Shown: piece after piece, positions 9,535 to 18,532 of the stretch | How positions within the stretch are numbered: position 1 is the first letter of the stretch | Layout of the letters: every line of letters starts with the position of its first letter | NCBI GenBank assembly: GCA_022841475.1 | Contig: JALHRJ010000001.1 | Span: forward strand, 1-64,000 | Reading direction: 5' to 3' | DNA: 64,000 nucleotides | Source: Cyclobacteriaceae bacterium | GTDB taxonomy: Bacteria > Bacteroidota > Bacteroidia > Cytophagales > Cyclobacteriaceae | Program-made: the position numbers and the translations under genes | The notes under the pieces: model-generated | The model's input: only the letters and a program-made list of their open reading frames with translations | What the model was told of the DNA's origin: nothing | Databases searched by the model: none

Positions 9535-10497
9535 ATGCCGCTTATTCCATCCTCCACATACCGCGCACCTTTCTATCTCTTCAACGGGCATGTAGAAACA
9601 ATTATTCCCAGCATCTTCAGACAACTGCCGGGAATTTATGATCGCGAGCGAATTGATTTACCTGATGGTGACTTTCTTGATCTGGACTGGCTTGCTATTG
9701 GAAATGATAAACTCGTAATTATTTCACACGGCCTGGAAGGTAATAGCGAGCGTCATTACGCGAAAGGTATGGCTACTTACTTTCATCGCCATGGCTGGGA
9801 TGCTGTAGCGTGGAATTGTCGTGGTTGTAGTGGAGAAATGAATCGGTTACCCAAGTTCTATCATCATGGGGCAACCGAAGATCTTGCCGCGGTAATCGAT
9901 CATGCTATTCAAAAGAAATATTCGCACATTGCGTTGGTGGGCTTTAGTATGGGCGGTAGCATGACATTGAAATATCTGGGTGAGCGAAAAGTCATGCGCC
10001 CTGCAATAAAATCAGCTACCGTGTTCTCCGTTCCCTGCGATTTAGGATCGAGTGCGCGTGAGTTGGATAAACCCAACAAGAAATTTTACCTCAACCGGTT
10101 CTTAAAAAAACTGGAGAAAAAAATCCGCGATAAAGCACAACTCTTTCCTGACATTATTTCGGCCACAAATTTTCACCTTATAAAATCCTTTCGGGAATTT
10201 GACAATCGCTACACAGCTCCTTTGCATGGTTTTAGAGATGCTGATGATTTTTACGAACGAGCCTCTTCAAAAACATGCATCGCATCAATTCAAATCCCCA
10301 CCCTTATTGTTAATGCGCTCAACGATCCGTTTTTACCTGAAGCATGCTATCCGGTTGAGATTGCCAAAACACATGAGTATGTTCATTTAGAAACACCAAC
10401 ACGCGGTGGACACGTTGGTTTTTCACTTGGTAAAACTGAAAACTGGATGGAAGTGCGGGCCTTAGATTTTTTAACTTCGCACTACCTTCAAGTTTAA
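9535..10497 (+). CDS. Alpha/beta hydrolase, YheT-like esterase
   Basis: A 320-residue protein of the YheT/COG0429 alpha/beta-hydrolase family. The N-terminal FNGHVETIIPS motif and oxyanion segment HGLEGNS (65-71) are typical. The likely catalytic triad is Ser138 in GFSMGG, Asp264 in LNDPF and His293 in GGHVGF. No signal peptide is present, so it is probably cytosolic. Members are annotated as esterases of undetermined substrate. It is the last gene of the transporter-GNAT-hydrolase run. Confidence 0.88.
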   Translation: MPLIPSSTYRAPFYLFNGHVETIIPSIFRQLPGIYDRERIDLPDGDFLDLDWLAIGNDKLVIISHGLEGNSERHYAKGMATYFHRHGWDAVAWNCRGCSGEMNRLPKFYHHGATEDLAAVIDHAIQKKYSHIALVGFSMGGSMTLKYLGERKVMRPAIKSATVFSVPCDLGSSARELDKPNKKFYLNRFLKKLEKKIRDKAQLFPDIISATNFHLIKSFREFDNRYTAPLHGFRDADDFYERASSKTCIASIQIPTLIVNALNDPFLPEACYPVEIAKTHEYVHLETPTRGGHVGFSLGKTENWMEVRALDFLTSHYLQV

Positions 10498-10522
10498 TTT
10501 TTGTGAATTTTGTATTCGCGAA

Positions 10523-10551
10523 AATTGAACCCAATTAGTTTTAGTATCTTG
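10523..10551 (+). promoter_or_regulatory. Candidate promoter for the DsrE-like gene
   Basis: A TTG (10524-10526) is followed after 18 bp by TATCTTG (10545-10551), which is close to the Bacteroidetes -33 TTG / -7 TAnnTTTG arrangement, about 20 bp before the ATG at 10573. This is a weak match. Confidence 0.25.
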
Positions 10552-10572
10552 ATGAACTAAATAAATCAATTT

Positions 10573-11001
10573 ATGAAACTCCTCACCTTCTTATTTGTGA
10601 TCATTTGTTCAGGCAGTTTGTTAGCCCAACAATCCAATGAAGTGATCGATTTAAAAAAACATAAAATTGTAATGCAGTTCAGCAACAGCGATTCTGCTTC
10701 ACAAGCTTCCGTAGTAGGACAAGTAAAAAACATCCGCACAGCCTGGCCGAATGCCCAGATTGAAGTAGTGTGTCATGGACCCGGATTGGATTTGCTTGTG
10801 GCCTCTAAATCAAAAGCGGCCCATCAGGTAGCTGAGTGGAGTGGTAAAGGAGTAGTCTTTGCTGCTTGCGGCAATACCATGAAAAGAAAAAATCTTAAAA
10901 AAGAGGACCTGCTTCAAAGCGGGGTAGTTATACCCTCAGCCATGATTGAACTAACACTAAAACAAGAGAAAGGATGGGCTTATGTGAAAGGTGCTCACTA
11001 A
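10573..11001 (+). CDS. Exported DsrE/DsrF-like family protein
   Basis: A 142-residue protein with a clear Sec signal peptide (cleavage about residue 18-19, SLLAQ-Q) followed by a DsrE-like fold: IVMQFSN, EVVCHGPGLDLL (Cys67) and VVFAACGNTM (Cys99). DsrE proteins bind or relay sulfur through a conserved cysteine; the exported Bacteroidota versions have no established function. Cys99 in the AACGNTM turn is at the position typical of the family's active cysteine. The gene is monocistronic and ends 15 bp before a convergent gene, with no obvious terminator between. Confidence 0.8.
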   Translation: MKLLTFLFVIICSGSLLAQQSNEVIDLKKHKIVMQFSNSDSASQASVVGQVKNIRTAWPNAQIEVVCHGPGLDLLVASKSKAAHQVAEWSGKGVVFAACGNTMKRKNLKKEDLLQSGVVIPSAMIELTLKQEKGWAYVKGAH

Positions 11002-11016
11002 TGTTTATCCTGGTCT

Positions 11017-11322
11017 TCAAATCTCATACTCATCCTTATAGTTGCCAATATGAATCTCGCTGCTGCTAATCTTCTTCTTATGGTGGATGTAATTAAAAAC
11101 ACCATAGACTAATAGTATACCCGAAACTAAAAATAATACAACTTGAAGGATCAATCCGTTTTCAATTAATAATACACTCTTAATACTTAGGCCTGCTACA
11201 AGAAAATACATAGAAGACCTTAAGAAAGCCAGAAAGGTTGTTTGATTGGCAAGCACGGTTCGCTGCAATGCAAGTTTCTCTCTTATAATTAAATCCTTAT
11301 TAATGTTACTTTTGTCGGTCAT
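11017..11322 (-). CDS. DUF202-family inner-membrane protein (YidH-like)
   Basis: A 101-residue protein with the DUF202 signature: a charged N-terminus followed by LALQRTVLANQTTFLAFLR and two hydrophobic helices (about 38-58 and 63-84), ending in a charged tail. The function of DUF202 proteins is unknown. It is 23 bp downstream of the cupin gene and forms the end of the deacylase-cupin-DUF202 operon. Confidence 0.8.
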   Translation of the reverse strand: MTDKSNINKDLIIREKLALQRTVLANQTTFLAFLRSSMYFLVAGLSIKSVLLIENGLILQVVLFLVSGILLVYGVFNYIHHKKKISSSEIHIGNYKDEYEI

Positions 11323-11345
11323 TGATAAAATTTATCAGCAATTTC

Positions 11346-11672
11346 TTAACTCTTTATCATCGTCAACATCATCTTGAACCGCTCAATTGCCTTAAGCGCG
11401 TGCGGTACGGTAGCAGGCATGATTATACATTGGTTGGTTTGTAAAATGAAGCTATTGCCACCAATGGTAATCTCTGCCTTGCCATCGAGAATCTGAACGA
11501 CTGCATCAAAAGGTGCTGTATGCTCCGACAATCCTTCGCCCGCGTCAAAAGCAAACAAAGTCATATTACCGGATTGTTTTTTAACAATTGTTTTACTTAC
11601 TACCGCACCCTCTGCATAGTCTACACTTTCTGCTGCGTTGAATATTTTTGATACATCTATTAAATTACTCAT
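11346..11672 (-). CDS. Small cupin-domain protein
   Basis: A 108-residue single-domain cupin. Motif 1 is GEGLSEHTAPFDAVVQILDGKAE and motif 2 contains PATVPHAL, so two candidate metal-ligand histidines remain (in SEHT and VPHA). This group is common in Bacteroidota; ligands are unknown. It starts 3 bp after the stop of the D-aminoacylase-like gene, indicating translational coupling. A diverged paralog sits at 24264-24605, where both histidine positions are replaced. Confidence 0.82.
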   Translation of the reverse strand: MSNLIDVSKIFNAAESVDYAEGAVVSKTIVKKQSGNMTLFAFDAGEGLSEHTAPFDAVVQILDGKAEITIGGNSFILQTNQCIIMPATVPHALKAIERFKMMLTMIKS

Positions 11673-11675
11673 AAT

Positions 11676-13361
11676 TCATTTATTTAGTTTCCATCCTGGT
11701 CCTCTTACCACACGGCCGGGAGTTGCTCCTGTATGTTCACCGTCTTGCAAAACCTGCGTGCCATTCACAAACACGTGCACCATGCCCGTACTATATTGAT
11801 GTGGATCCTCAAACGTTGCATGATCCTGAATTTTTATCGGATCAAAAATCGCAAGATCGGCATAATATCCCGGAGTGAGTTGGCCGCGTTTCTTAATTTT
11901 TAAATTGGAAGCAGGTAACGAAGTAAGTTTTCGAATGGCCTCCTCTAAAGGTATAACTTTTTCATCACGTACATACTTACCCAACAATCGCGAAAAATTT
12001 CCATATGCCCTGGGGTGTGTGCTCGATTTTAAAAACACTCCTTCTGTTGCTGGCGATTCCGCATCCGATCCAAAACTTAAATAGGGCAAAGCAATTTGTT
12101 GTTTAATGTTTTCTTCACTCATCATAAAATAAGCTGTGCCCACGCGGGTGCTATCGGCAATCACTAAGTCCATGGCTGTTTCTTCCGGACTCTTGCCATA
12201 TATTTTTGCAACTTCGGCTAAGGTCTTGCCGGTAAAACGCTTCAGCGAATCATTCGCAAATCCTAACAACAAAACCCGGTCGGGGCTACCCGCCATCAGC
12301 AACAGGTTCTCCCATTTATCAGAAGGTTTGTGCATTTCATCCAAGGCCTTCTTTCTAACTTTAGGATCTTGCAATCGTTTTATCCATTGTTTGATTCCGC
12401 CTTCCTGCACCCATGGCGGCATGGAAGCATCCAGTCCTGTTGCTCCTGCGGGATAGGTATACATATCCGCTGTAATTTTTAATCCGACAGCATTAGCCGC
12501 ATCAATTTTAGCCAGCACCGAATCCAGTTTCCACCAGTTTTCTTTACCCGCCATTTTTAAATGATAAATTTCTGCGGGCAACTTTCCTTCGCGCGCGATA
12601 CGAATGGTTTCATCCACGGCTCCGAAAATATTGTTGCCTTCGCTACGCATGTGGGTGATGTACATGCCTCCATACTCGCCCGCTACTTTACACAACTCAA
12701 TCAACTCTTCGGTAGAAGAATAATTGGCGGGTGCATAAATCAACGAAGAGCCCACACCCAACGCACCTTCTTCCATCGCGGTCTTCACCAAAGCTTTCAT
12801 ACGCTCCAGTTCTTCGGGTGTTGGCAGTCGATTGGCATATCCCAATTCATGAATGCGTACACTGGTGGCGCCAATAAACGAAGCTACATTGGGCGCTACA
12901 CCTCTCCGCTCCAGCGATCGCAGGTATTCGTCTAATGTGGTCCAATCAACTTCGTATTTCCAATCGGGGTTGCGTTTCATCTCCGCCTGAATGTCTTCCT
13001 TCATCTGATCATTCAGTGGGCCCATACTTGAACCTTCGCCAAACACTTCCAACGTTACCCCTTGCCGAATGTCAGCCTGCGATTTCCCGTCAAGAATCAG
13101 AGACTCCGTGGCCCAACTCAACATATTAATAAATCCAGGAGCCACCGCTAAGTTAGACGCATCGATTTCCGTTTCTGCAACTGTTTGTGACAGATCGCCA
13201 ATAAAAACAATTGTATCAGCATTGATGCCTATATCAGCTACAACACCGGGGCTCCCAGTTCCGTCATAGACGGTGCCCCCGCGAATGATGATCTGATACT
13301 TTTGCTTTTGACAGGAATTGAAAATAATGATTACGAGTAGAATGAGGGGCAGGCGTTTCAT
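11676..13361 (-). CDS. D-aminoacylase-like amidohydrolase lipoprotein (copy 1)
   Basis: A 561-residue lipoprotein (lipobox Cys17, FNSC) of the N-acyl-D-amino-acid deacylase branch of the amidohydrolase superfamily. Recognisable family landmarks are the N-terminal beta-sandwich start IIIRGGTVYDG, THMRSE with His237, EIYHLK with His267, SDAES with Asp433, HPRAYG (449-454), the SLPASN motif (481-486) and the C-terminal ADLAIFDP. The canonical metal HxH after PGFID is missing: here it reads APGFINMLSW (74-83), and the GNCG cysteine segment reads FGEGS. It is therefore a divergent subgroup whose catalysis is unproven. First gene of an operon with the cupin and DUF202 genes. The paralog at 15876-17534 is similar along its whole length. 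Confidence 0.85.
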   Translation of the reverse strand: MKRLPLILLVIIIFNSCQKQKYQIIIRGGTVYDGTGSPGVVADIGINADTIVFIGDLSQTVAETEIDASNLAVAPGFINMLSWATESLILDGKSQADIRQGVTLEVFGEGSSMGPLNDQMKEDIQAEMKRNPDWKYEVDWTTLDEYLRSLERRGVAPNVASFIGATSVRIHELGYANRLPTPEELERMKALVKTAMEEGALGVGSSLIYAPANYSSTEELIELCKVAGEYGGMYITHMRSEGNNIFGAVDETIRIAREGKLPAEIYHLKMAGKENWWKLDSVLAKIDAANAVGLKITADMYTYPAGATGLDASMPPWVQEGGIKQWIKRLQDPKVRKKALDEMHKPSDKWENLLLMAGSPDRVLLLGFANDSLKRFTGKTLAEVAKIYGKSPEETAMDLVIADSTRVGTAYFMMSEENIKQQIALPYLSFGSDAESPATEGVFLKSSTHPRAYGNFSRLLGKYVRDEKVIPLEEAIRKLTSLPASNLKIKKRGQLTPGYYADLAIFDPIKIQDHATFEDPHQYSTGMVHVFVNGTQVLQDGEHTGATPGRVVRGPGWKLNK

Positions 13362-13512
13362 GGGGCTAATTTTCTATGAAGGTAGAAAAGATAATCCCAA
13401 ATCAAATAATATCATAGCCACTAAGACACCAGGACATTAAGAAAACGGATGGATTCTGACCTCTATTCGAAATAAAAAATAAGCAGGCCCAATAATCTCT
13501 TAATGCATGTTA

Positions 13513-13779
13513 TTAATTCGCCACCATCCACCCAAACAGGCCTAGCAAAATTAGAAGATGAACGATCAACCAAACGCGTTGATAGAGTGGTCGCTTGTTC
13601 CACGGCACGGATTGATCGAAAGGATCGAATACTAATGCAATACCCAAGTTGGCAACAGCACTGCCCAAATCTTTGGAAATAAATAGAAAGTAAAGGCTTA
13701 CTAATACAAAGGCTCCATAACCCCAGCGGTTGAACTTAAAGGAAGAAGTTTTTACCTGCGAATTGTCTGTTGTGCTCAT
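13513..13779 (-). CDS. Small membrane protein, unknown function
   Basis: An 88-residue protein with two hydrophobic helices (about 20-50 and 69-87) separated by a loop containing FDPFDQSVPWNKRPLYQR, which looks conserved and positively charged. It resembles uncharacterised small membrane proteins of Bacteroidota; no domain name is offered. It lies 60 bp downstream of the oxidoreductase gene on the same strand and may share its transcript. Confidence 0.7.
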   Translation of the reverse strand: MSTTDNSQVKTSSFKFNRWGYGAFVLVSLYFLFISKDLGSAVANLGIALVFDPFDQSVPWNKRPLYQRVWLIVHLLILLGLFGWMVAN

Positions 13780-13839
13780 ACCGATACTATTTTAAACAAT
13801 AAGTATCAGCCGGGGCCACAGAATTACAGCAACGTAAAT

Positions 13840-15015
13840 TTATTTTATAACAGGATATTTAAATGTTGATTTTAATGGGATGCGCTTACCCCCTGCCTGG
13901 GATGCGCGGGCAGCTTCCATGATTTCCAACACATGCAAGGCATGTTCGGCAGCAATCAAAGGCTCTGTACCCAATACCAGACTTTCGCTGATAACGGAAG
14001 CACCTTGTTCCCACACATACGTTCCGGTATCAGTGGCTTCACGTCTTGTCTTTTCATTATCGTGTGTGGCAACATCCACCCCAAAGGGAGCCCAATCGTA
14101 GCCAATCAATTGCAAATTGCCGTGTGTACCCCAAATAGAAATAGTAGGCTTATCCTGGCCTTCACCTTCATGTCCGTACGGATCAAAATAATTAAAGCCA
14201 CATTGCACATGCGATAACACTCCATTGGCATGTTCCATCAGCACCATCGCATTGTCTTCAGCCACCACCTTTACTTTTCCTTTATCATCCACCGTTCTTT
14301 CAGGTGTTACGATGCTGGTCATTGCCATGACAGTCTTAGCTGGACCCAGTAAACCGGTAAGTGTGGCAATGTTATACACACCCAGATCGGGCAAACTGCC
14401 ACCACCTTGTTCATAAAAGAATGCAGACCATGTAGGGCCAAGATGCCCATAGTGGGCATGCGCTGCCGAAACTTTTCCAATCTTTCCTTGCTGGATGGCC
14501 TGCGCCATAAATGCAAACTGAGGACTGTTGACAACAGCTGGAGCGCCCCAGATGCGTACGCCTTGTTTTTTAGATAACTCAAATAGTTCCTTCCCTTCAG
14601 CATAAGTATTCGCCATCGGCTTTTCACTCCACACATGCTTGCGGGCTAATAGTGCTTGTCTGTTAAGGCGACCGTGTTCCTGCATGTTCGTAAGATTAAC
14701 CATCAAATCAAATGCAGGCCCGGCAAGAAGTTGATCGATATGCGCAAAGTGATTGGCAACATTATATTTTTTCGCGGCCTTTTGCGCCCTTTCGGGGATG
14801 ATGTCGCATACACTCACCAGTTCAACATATTCTGATTTTGAAAGATGCGGCAGATACATACCAGACACACTTCCACAACCAATAACGGCAAGCCTAATTT
14901 TTTTACCCGCCTGAAAAAGTTCACCCGCCTGATTAACAAAAGGAACCAGTATACCGGCTAGCATGAGTTTTCCGCTTCGATCTATAAATTCCTTGCGACC
15001 AATTTTATTTTTCAT
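13840..15015 (-). CDS. Exported Gfo/Idh/MocA-family oxidoreductase
   Basis: A 391-residue NAD(P)-dependent oxidoreductase. The N-terminal segment GRKEFIDRSGKLMLAG resembles the Tat-like leader common on Bacteroidota members, although the second arginine is a lysine (RK). The Rossmann motif is GCGSVSG (46-52), and the catalytic EKP motif is at 131-133 (VWSEKPMANTY). The C-terminal domain has the usual beta-sheet with GGGSLPDLGVYNI. Members act on sugars or cyclitols, including glycosidic-bond oxidation; the substrate here is unknown. No sugar-utilisation neighbour is present. Confidence 0.87.
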   Translation of the reverse strand: MKNKIGRKEFIDRSGKLMLAGILVPFVNQAGELFQAGKKIRLAVIGCGSVSGMYLPHLSKSEYVELVSVCDIIPERAQKAAKKYNVANHFAHIDQLLAGPAFDLMVNLTNMQEHGRLNRQALLARKHVWSEKPMANTYAEGKELFELSKKQGVRIWGAPAVVNSPQFAFMAQAIQQGKIGKVSAAHAHYGHLGPTWSAFFYEQGGGSLPDLGVYNIATLTGLLGPAKTVMAMTSIVTPERTVDDKGKVKVVAEDNAMVLMEHANGVLSHVQCGFNYFDPYGHEGEGQDKPTISIWGTHGNLQLIGYDWAPFGVDVATHDNEKTRREATDTGTYVWEQGASVISESLVLGTEPLIAAEHALHVLEIMEAARASQAGGKRIPLKSTFKYPVIK

Positions 15016-15135
15016 GTGTTAATAATTTTCTTTTTTAGTGATCAGATGAATCTAATGGCAATTTAGAAGATAGTTTTATGCAATTAAAGTACACAATCTT
15101 GTCAACTTTTTGAAATCAATTTTTTCGAGTGGTTT

Positions 15136-15873
15136 TTAGCTTGGATCTACCCTTCCCAATCGTAAGAAAAGTGGGAACGTGATGGTCATGGTATCCTGCA
15201 ACCAATACGGTTTAATTTCATCCATCAAGGGGATAACAGGATTTGTTTTGTTTGTCTGCAGGTACTTTTGCACAGCCGACCAAGTGGTGAGATACCCTTG
15301 TAATTGTTCCCTCGTCCACACAAAAGAGAAATTGAATTCCGGGGCTTTTATCTCTTCAAATGGAAATTGAATTGTTTTATAGCGCTCGTCAATCAAATGC
15401 CGCTCCTTATCCCAGTAAGAGCCAATCTTGTTTGTATAAAACGATTGAATGAGCGAATCAATTGAATTGTTGATGCTGAGCAGACTATATCCCCACACGG
15501 CCAGGATGGCCCTGGGTTTGGCAACGCGCCTTACTTCCTGATAAAATTTATTCCGATCGAACCAATGAATTGCCTGCGCTACGGTAATCAAATCAATGCT
15601 CTGATCAGGAAAAGAAGTTTGTTCACTTGTTACTGAATATAAGATGTTATTTGCTTTAGAAGCATTGTTCATTTGCGCAACACTTATATCTGTAGCATAT
15701 ACCTTTTTAAATTTCTTAGCTAAGACCTGAGCAGCTTGTCCATTGCCGGTGCCACAATCCCAGGCAGTATTAAATTCATTTACATGGGAGTAGATAAACT
15801 GATATAGCGAATCCGGATAGACAGGTCTGAACTGAGCATATTGTTTTGAATGATTTGAGAATAAATCCTTCAT
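15136..15873 (-). CDS. Class I SAM-dependent methyltransferase (trans-aconitate methyltransferase-like)
   Basis: A 245-residue cytosolic methyltransferase. Motif I is DCGTGNGQAA (39-48), followed by an acidic residue ending strand 2 (YATDIS) and the AQAIHWFD motif typical of the Tam-like/Methyltransf_11 group. The substrate is unknown. Its start is only 2 bp after the stop of the second D-aminoacylase-like gene, so it is the third gene of the arginase-family/deacylase/methyltransferase operon. Confidence 0.85.
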   Translation of the reverse strand: MKDLFSNHSKQYAQFRPVYPDSLYQFIYSHVNEFNTAWDCGTGNGQAAQVLAKKFKKVYATDISVAQMNNASKANNILYSVTSEQTSFPDQSIDLITVAQAIHWFDRNKFYQEVRRVAKPRAILAVWGYSLLSINNSIDSLIQSFYTNKIGSYWDKERHLIDERYKTIQFPFEEIKAPEFNFSFVWTREQLQGYLTTWSAVQKYLQTNKTNPVIPLMDEIKPYWLQDTMTITFPLFLRLGRVDPS

Positions 15874-15875
15874 GG

Positions 15876-17534
15876 TTACTTTCTATTCCAGCCTGGACCA
15901 CGCACACAGCGGCCCGGCATCGCACCTGTGTGTGTGCCCTGATTCAATACCTGAACTCCATTGACGAAGACATGAATCATGCCTTCCGCATATTGATGGG
16001 GTTCATCAAACGTTGCCCGATCTCTAAATGTAGTAGGGTCAAAGATTACAATATCAGCAAAGTATCCTGCCTGTAAACTACCACGCTGTTTTACTTTAAG
16101 ATTAGATGCCGGCAGCGAAGTCATTTTGCGGATTGCTTCTTCCATCGAAATAATTTTCTCTTTCACGACATAGTTCCCAATCAGGCGCGCAAAACTGCCA
16201 TAGGCCCGTGGGTGGGTAGAATCCTTAGTGTAGGGTTCTTCAGCAGGAATAGAACCTGCATCCGAACAAATACTTACATAGGGAAGAGCCAACATTCGTT
16301 TGACATTTTCTTCTGAGATAAGAAAATAAATGGCAGCGATTCCCGATTTATCTGACACGATTAAATCCAACATAGTTTCGTTGGCATTTTTACCATGTAG
16401 CAGTGCTACCTCACTCAGTCGCTTTCCGCGATATAATTGATTCAATGAATCTTTTCTAAAGCCATTCAACATGACATCTTTGGGATCTGAGTTTCTTGAT
16501 GGAATACCTAGCTCAAGATCACGGAGCAATTTTTTTCTTGTTGTTGGGTTTTTTAATCGTTTGCGCATGGCGGGAGCTCCACCCTCCTGCACCCACGTAG
16601 GCAATCGTGCGGTAAGCGAAGTACCGCTGGCATTGTAGGTGTACATATCGGCTGTAATCTTTAACCCTGCACGTTGAGCACTGTCTATTTTAAAGAGCAC
16701 AGTATCAATTTTATTCCAGTTCCAGGTGTTGTTGATTTTTAAATGATAAATCTCTGCAGGAACATTCGCTTCACTAGAAATTCTAAATACTTCATTTAAT
16801 GCAGAATAAATTTTATCACTCTCACTTCGCATATGGGTGATGTACATGCCACCATGGTTTGAAACCACCTTACTTAGTTCAATCAGTTCTTCGGTGGATG
16901 CATAATCGGCAGGCGCATAAATCAAGGACGAGCCGAGTCCCATAGCGCCTTCTTTCATGGCAACTTCTACCAGTGTTTTCATTTGTTGCAACTCCTCAGC
17001 GGTGGGAGGTCGGTTTTCAAAACCCAACACATAATTTCGCACTGAGGTTGCACCGACAAAAGAGGCGAAGTTTGTGCTCACCCCCTTTTTCTCCAACACT
17101 TGAAAATATTCGCCCAGCGTAGACCAGAGCGTATCTTTTGCGCCATTTATCTTTCGTGGACCCGGACTCCACCCCTCACCAAAAACTTCCAAGGTTACTC
17201 CTTGTTTGATATCACTCATCGAGCGACCATCTTTCAGCAACGAACCATCGGCCCAGCTAAGCATGTTGATAAAGCCGGGCGCTATTGCCATGCCCGTTGC
17301 ATCAATCTCTTTTTTCCCAATCGCATTTTTTATTTCACCAAGGATAACAATCGTGTCGGCTTGTATAGCTACGTCACCTACAAAGGGTTTACCTCCATAA
17401 CCATCGTAGATGGTTCCGTTGCGAATAATTATATCGTACTCTTGTTTTTGGCCATTGCAGGATATCATGATGATAAGAAGGCCCGTGAGCTGGATTGCTT
17501 TCATGATTGAAAATGAGATCGATGATGCTTTCAT
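15876..17534 (-). CDS. D-aminoacylase-like amidohydrolase lipoprotein (copy 2)
   Basis: A 552-residue paralog of the protein at 11676-13361. It has a lipoprotein signal ending at MISC and IIIRNGTIYDG after it. It shares the same altered metal motif (APGFINMLSW), the FGEG segment, THMRSE, EIYHLK, HPRAYG and SLPASN. Two starts are possible: ATG 17534 overlaps the arginase-family stop by 4 bp, which suggests coupling; ATG 17504 gives a leader of the same length as copy 1 and the better signal peptide. The product is predicted to be an envelope lipoprotein. The neighbours (arginase-family ureohydrolase upstream, methyltransferase downstream) differ from those of copy 1. Confidence 0.85.
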   Translation of the reverse strand: MKASSISFSIMKAIQLTGLLIIMISCNGQKQEYDIIIRNGTIYDGYGGKPFVGDVAIQADTIVILGEIKNAIGKKEIDATGMAIAPGFINMLSWADGSLLKDGRSMSDIKQGVTLEVFGEGWSPGPRKINGAKDTLWSTLGEYFQVLEKKGVSTNFASFVGATSVRNYVLGFENRPPTAEELQQMKTLVEVAMKEGAMGLGSSLIYAPADYASTEELIELSKVVSNHGGMYITHMRSESDKIYSALNEVFRISSEANVPAEIYHLKINNTWNWNKIDTVLFKIDSAQRAGLKITADMYTYNASGTSLTARLPTWVQEGGAPAMRKRLKNPTTRKKLLRDLELGIPSRNSDPKDVMLNGFRKDSLNQLYRGKRLSEVALLHGKNANETMLDLIVSDKSGIAAIYFLISEENVKRMLALPYVSICSDAGSIPAEEPYTKDSTHPRAYGSFARLIGNYVVKEKIISMEEAIRKMTSLPASNLKVKQRGSLQAGYFADIVIFDPTTFRDRATFDEPHQYAEGMIHVFVNGVQVLNQGTHTGAMPGRCVRGPGWNRK

Positions 17535-18328
17535 TTTAAAAGTCGATCTAGTAGCTCTTTGAAAATTTTAGCCGCCAGCATAGCTGTAATACCGGATGGA
17601 TCGCGGGTGGGATTAAACTCCACCAGATCTGCACCGATAAGATTGCCTTTTAATTTTTGAATTATTGTAATCACTTCGCGGCTGGTAAAACCGCCCGGCT
17701 CGTGATGGGAAACTCCGGGCGCAAAAGCCGGATCAATAGCGTCCATATCCAGCGATAAATAAACAGGTCCTTCAAAGGTGAATTCGATAGAATTTTTCCA
17801 ATTCTTCATTTCAATAATCTCAACACCAAAGCGTGAAGCTTGCTCGCGTTGATGGGTAGTGAGGGTTCGGATGCCTGCTTGTACTAAACGGCTCACCAAA
17901 CCCTCTTCCATGATCCGTGCAAACGGACATGCATGAGAGTATTTATTCCCTTCGAAGGAGTCGTACAGATCGGCATGCGCATCCAGATGAAGAATCGATA
18001 GACTAGAATATTTTTTGGCCACGGCTTTTACCACCGGATAGGTGATTGAGTGATCGCCTCCCAACGTAAGTACTTTTGGATATTGTGATAAGATTTTATC
18101 GATTGAATTTTCTATCGAGATTGGCGCTGCCTCATGGACTATCGTTAGATCGCCTACATCCACAATGACAGGATGATCTTTGAGGTCCGTACCAGATTCC
18201 GTAAAGCAATTTGCTGAATCGGAACCAAAAGCTTCCCTGATTTTGGCAGGAGCCAGAGCCGGCCCGCGCAAAAAGGAGGAAGCCTCATCGAATGGAATCC
18301 CTACAATAGCAACCTTTTTTTGAGTCAT
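17531..18328 (-). CDS. Agmatinase/arginase-family ureohydrolase
   Basis: A 265-residue binuclear-manganese ureohydrolase. All metal-binding motifs are present: GGDHS (90-94), DAHAD (116-120), SHACPF (131-136) and SLDMDAIDPAFAPG (192-205). The family includes agmatinase, arginase, guanidinobutyrase and formimidoylglutamase. The length and the SHACPF motif fit the agmatinase-like branch best, but the substrate is not certain. It is the first gene of the operon continuing with deacylase copy 2 and a methyltransferase, and overlaps the next gene by 4 bp. Confidence 0.87.
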   Translation of the reverse strand: MTQKKVAIVGIPFDEASSFLRGPALAPAKIREAFGSDSANCFTESGTDLKDHPVIVDVGDLTIVHEAAPISIENSIDKILSQYPKVLTLGGDHSITYPVVKAVAKKYSSLSILHLDAHADLYDSFEGNKYSHACPFARIMEEGLVSRLVQAGIRTLTTHQREQASRFGVEIIEMKNWKNSIEFTFEGPVYLSLDMDAIDPAFAPGVSHHEPGGFTSREVITIIQKLKGNLIGADLVEFNPTRDPSGITAMLAAKIFKELLDRLLK

Positions 18329-18532
18329 AATTTAAGGTAAAATCACCCTATCAATATCAAATTTAGTCTAAACCATTTGTTCTTTCATATACTGACAGGG
18401 GATCAGCCTTTACTTTCATTTTCTTTAAGAATAATTCCTTACCTTGCCTGACCTTTGTGCTTTGATAAAAATAGCCTGCTATTCATGCCAAACCACGAGA
18501 GATAAAAAAATAAAAAAGCATAAACACAACAC

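Noticed and set aside
12561..12935. 124-codon plus-strand ORF inside the deacylase gene
   Set aside because: Antisense shadow of a full-length amidohydrolase; no sign of independent coding.
17100..17510. 136-codon plus-strand ORF inside deacylase copy 2
   Set aside because: Antisense shadow; the minus-strand gene has full family motifs.
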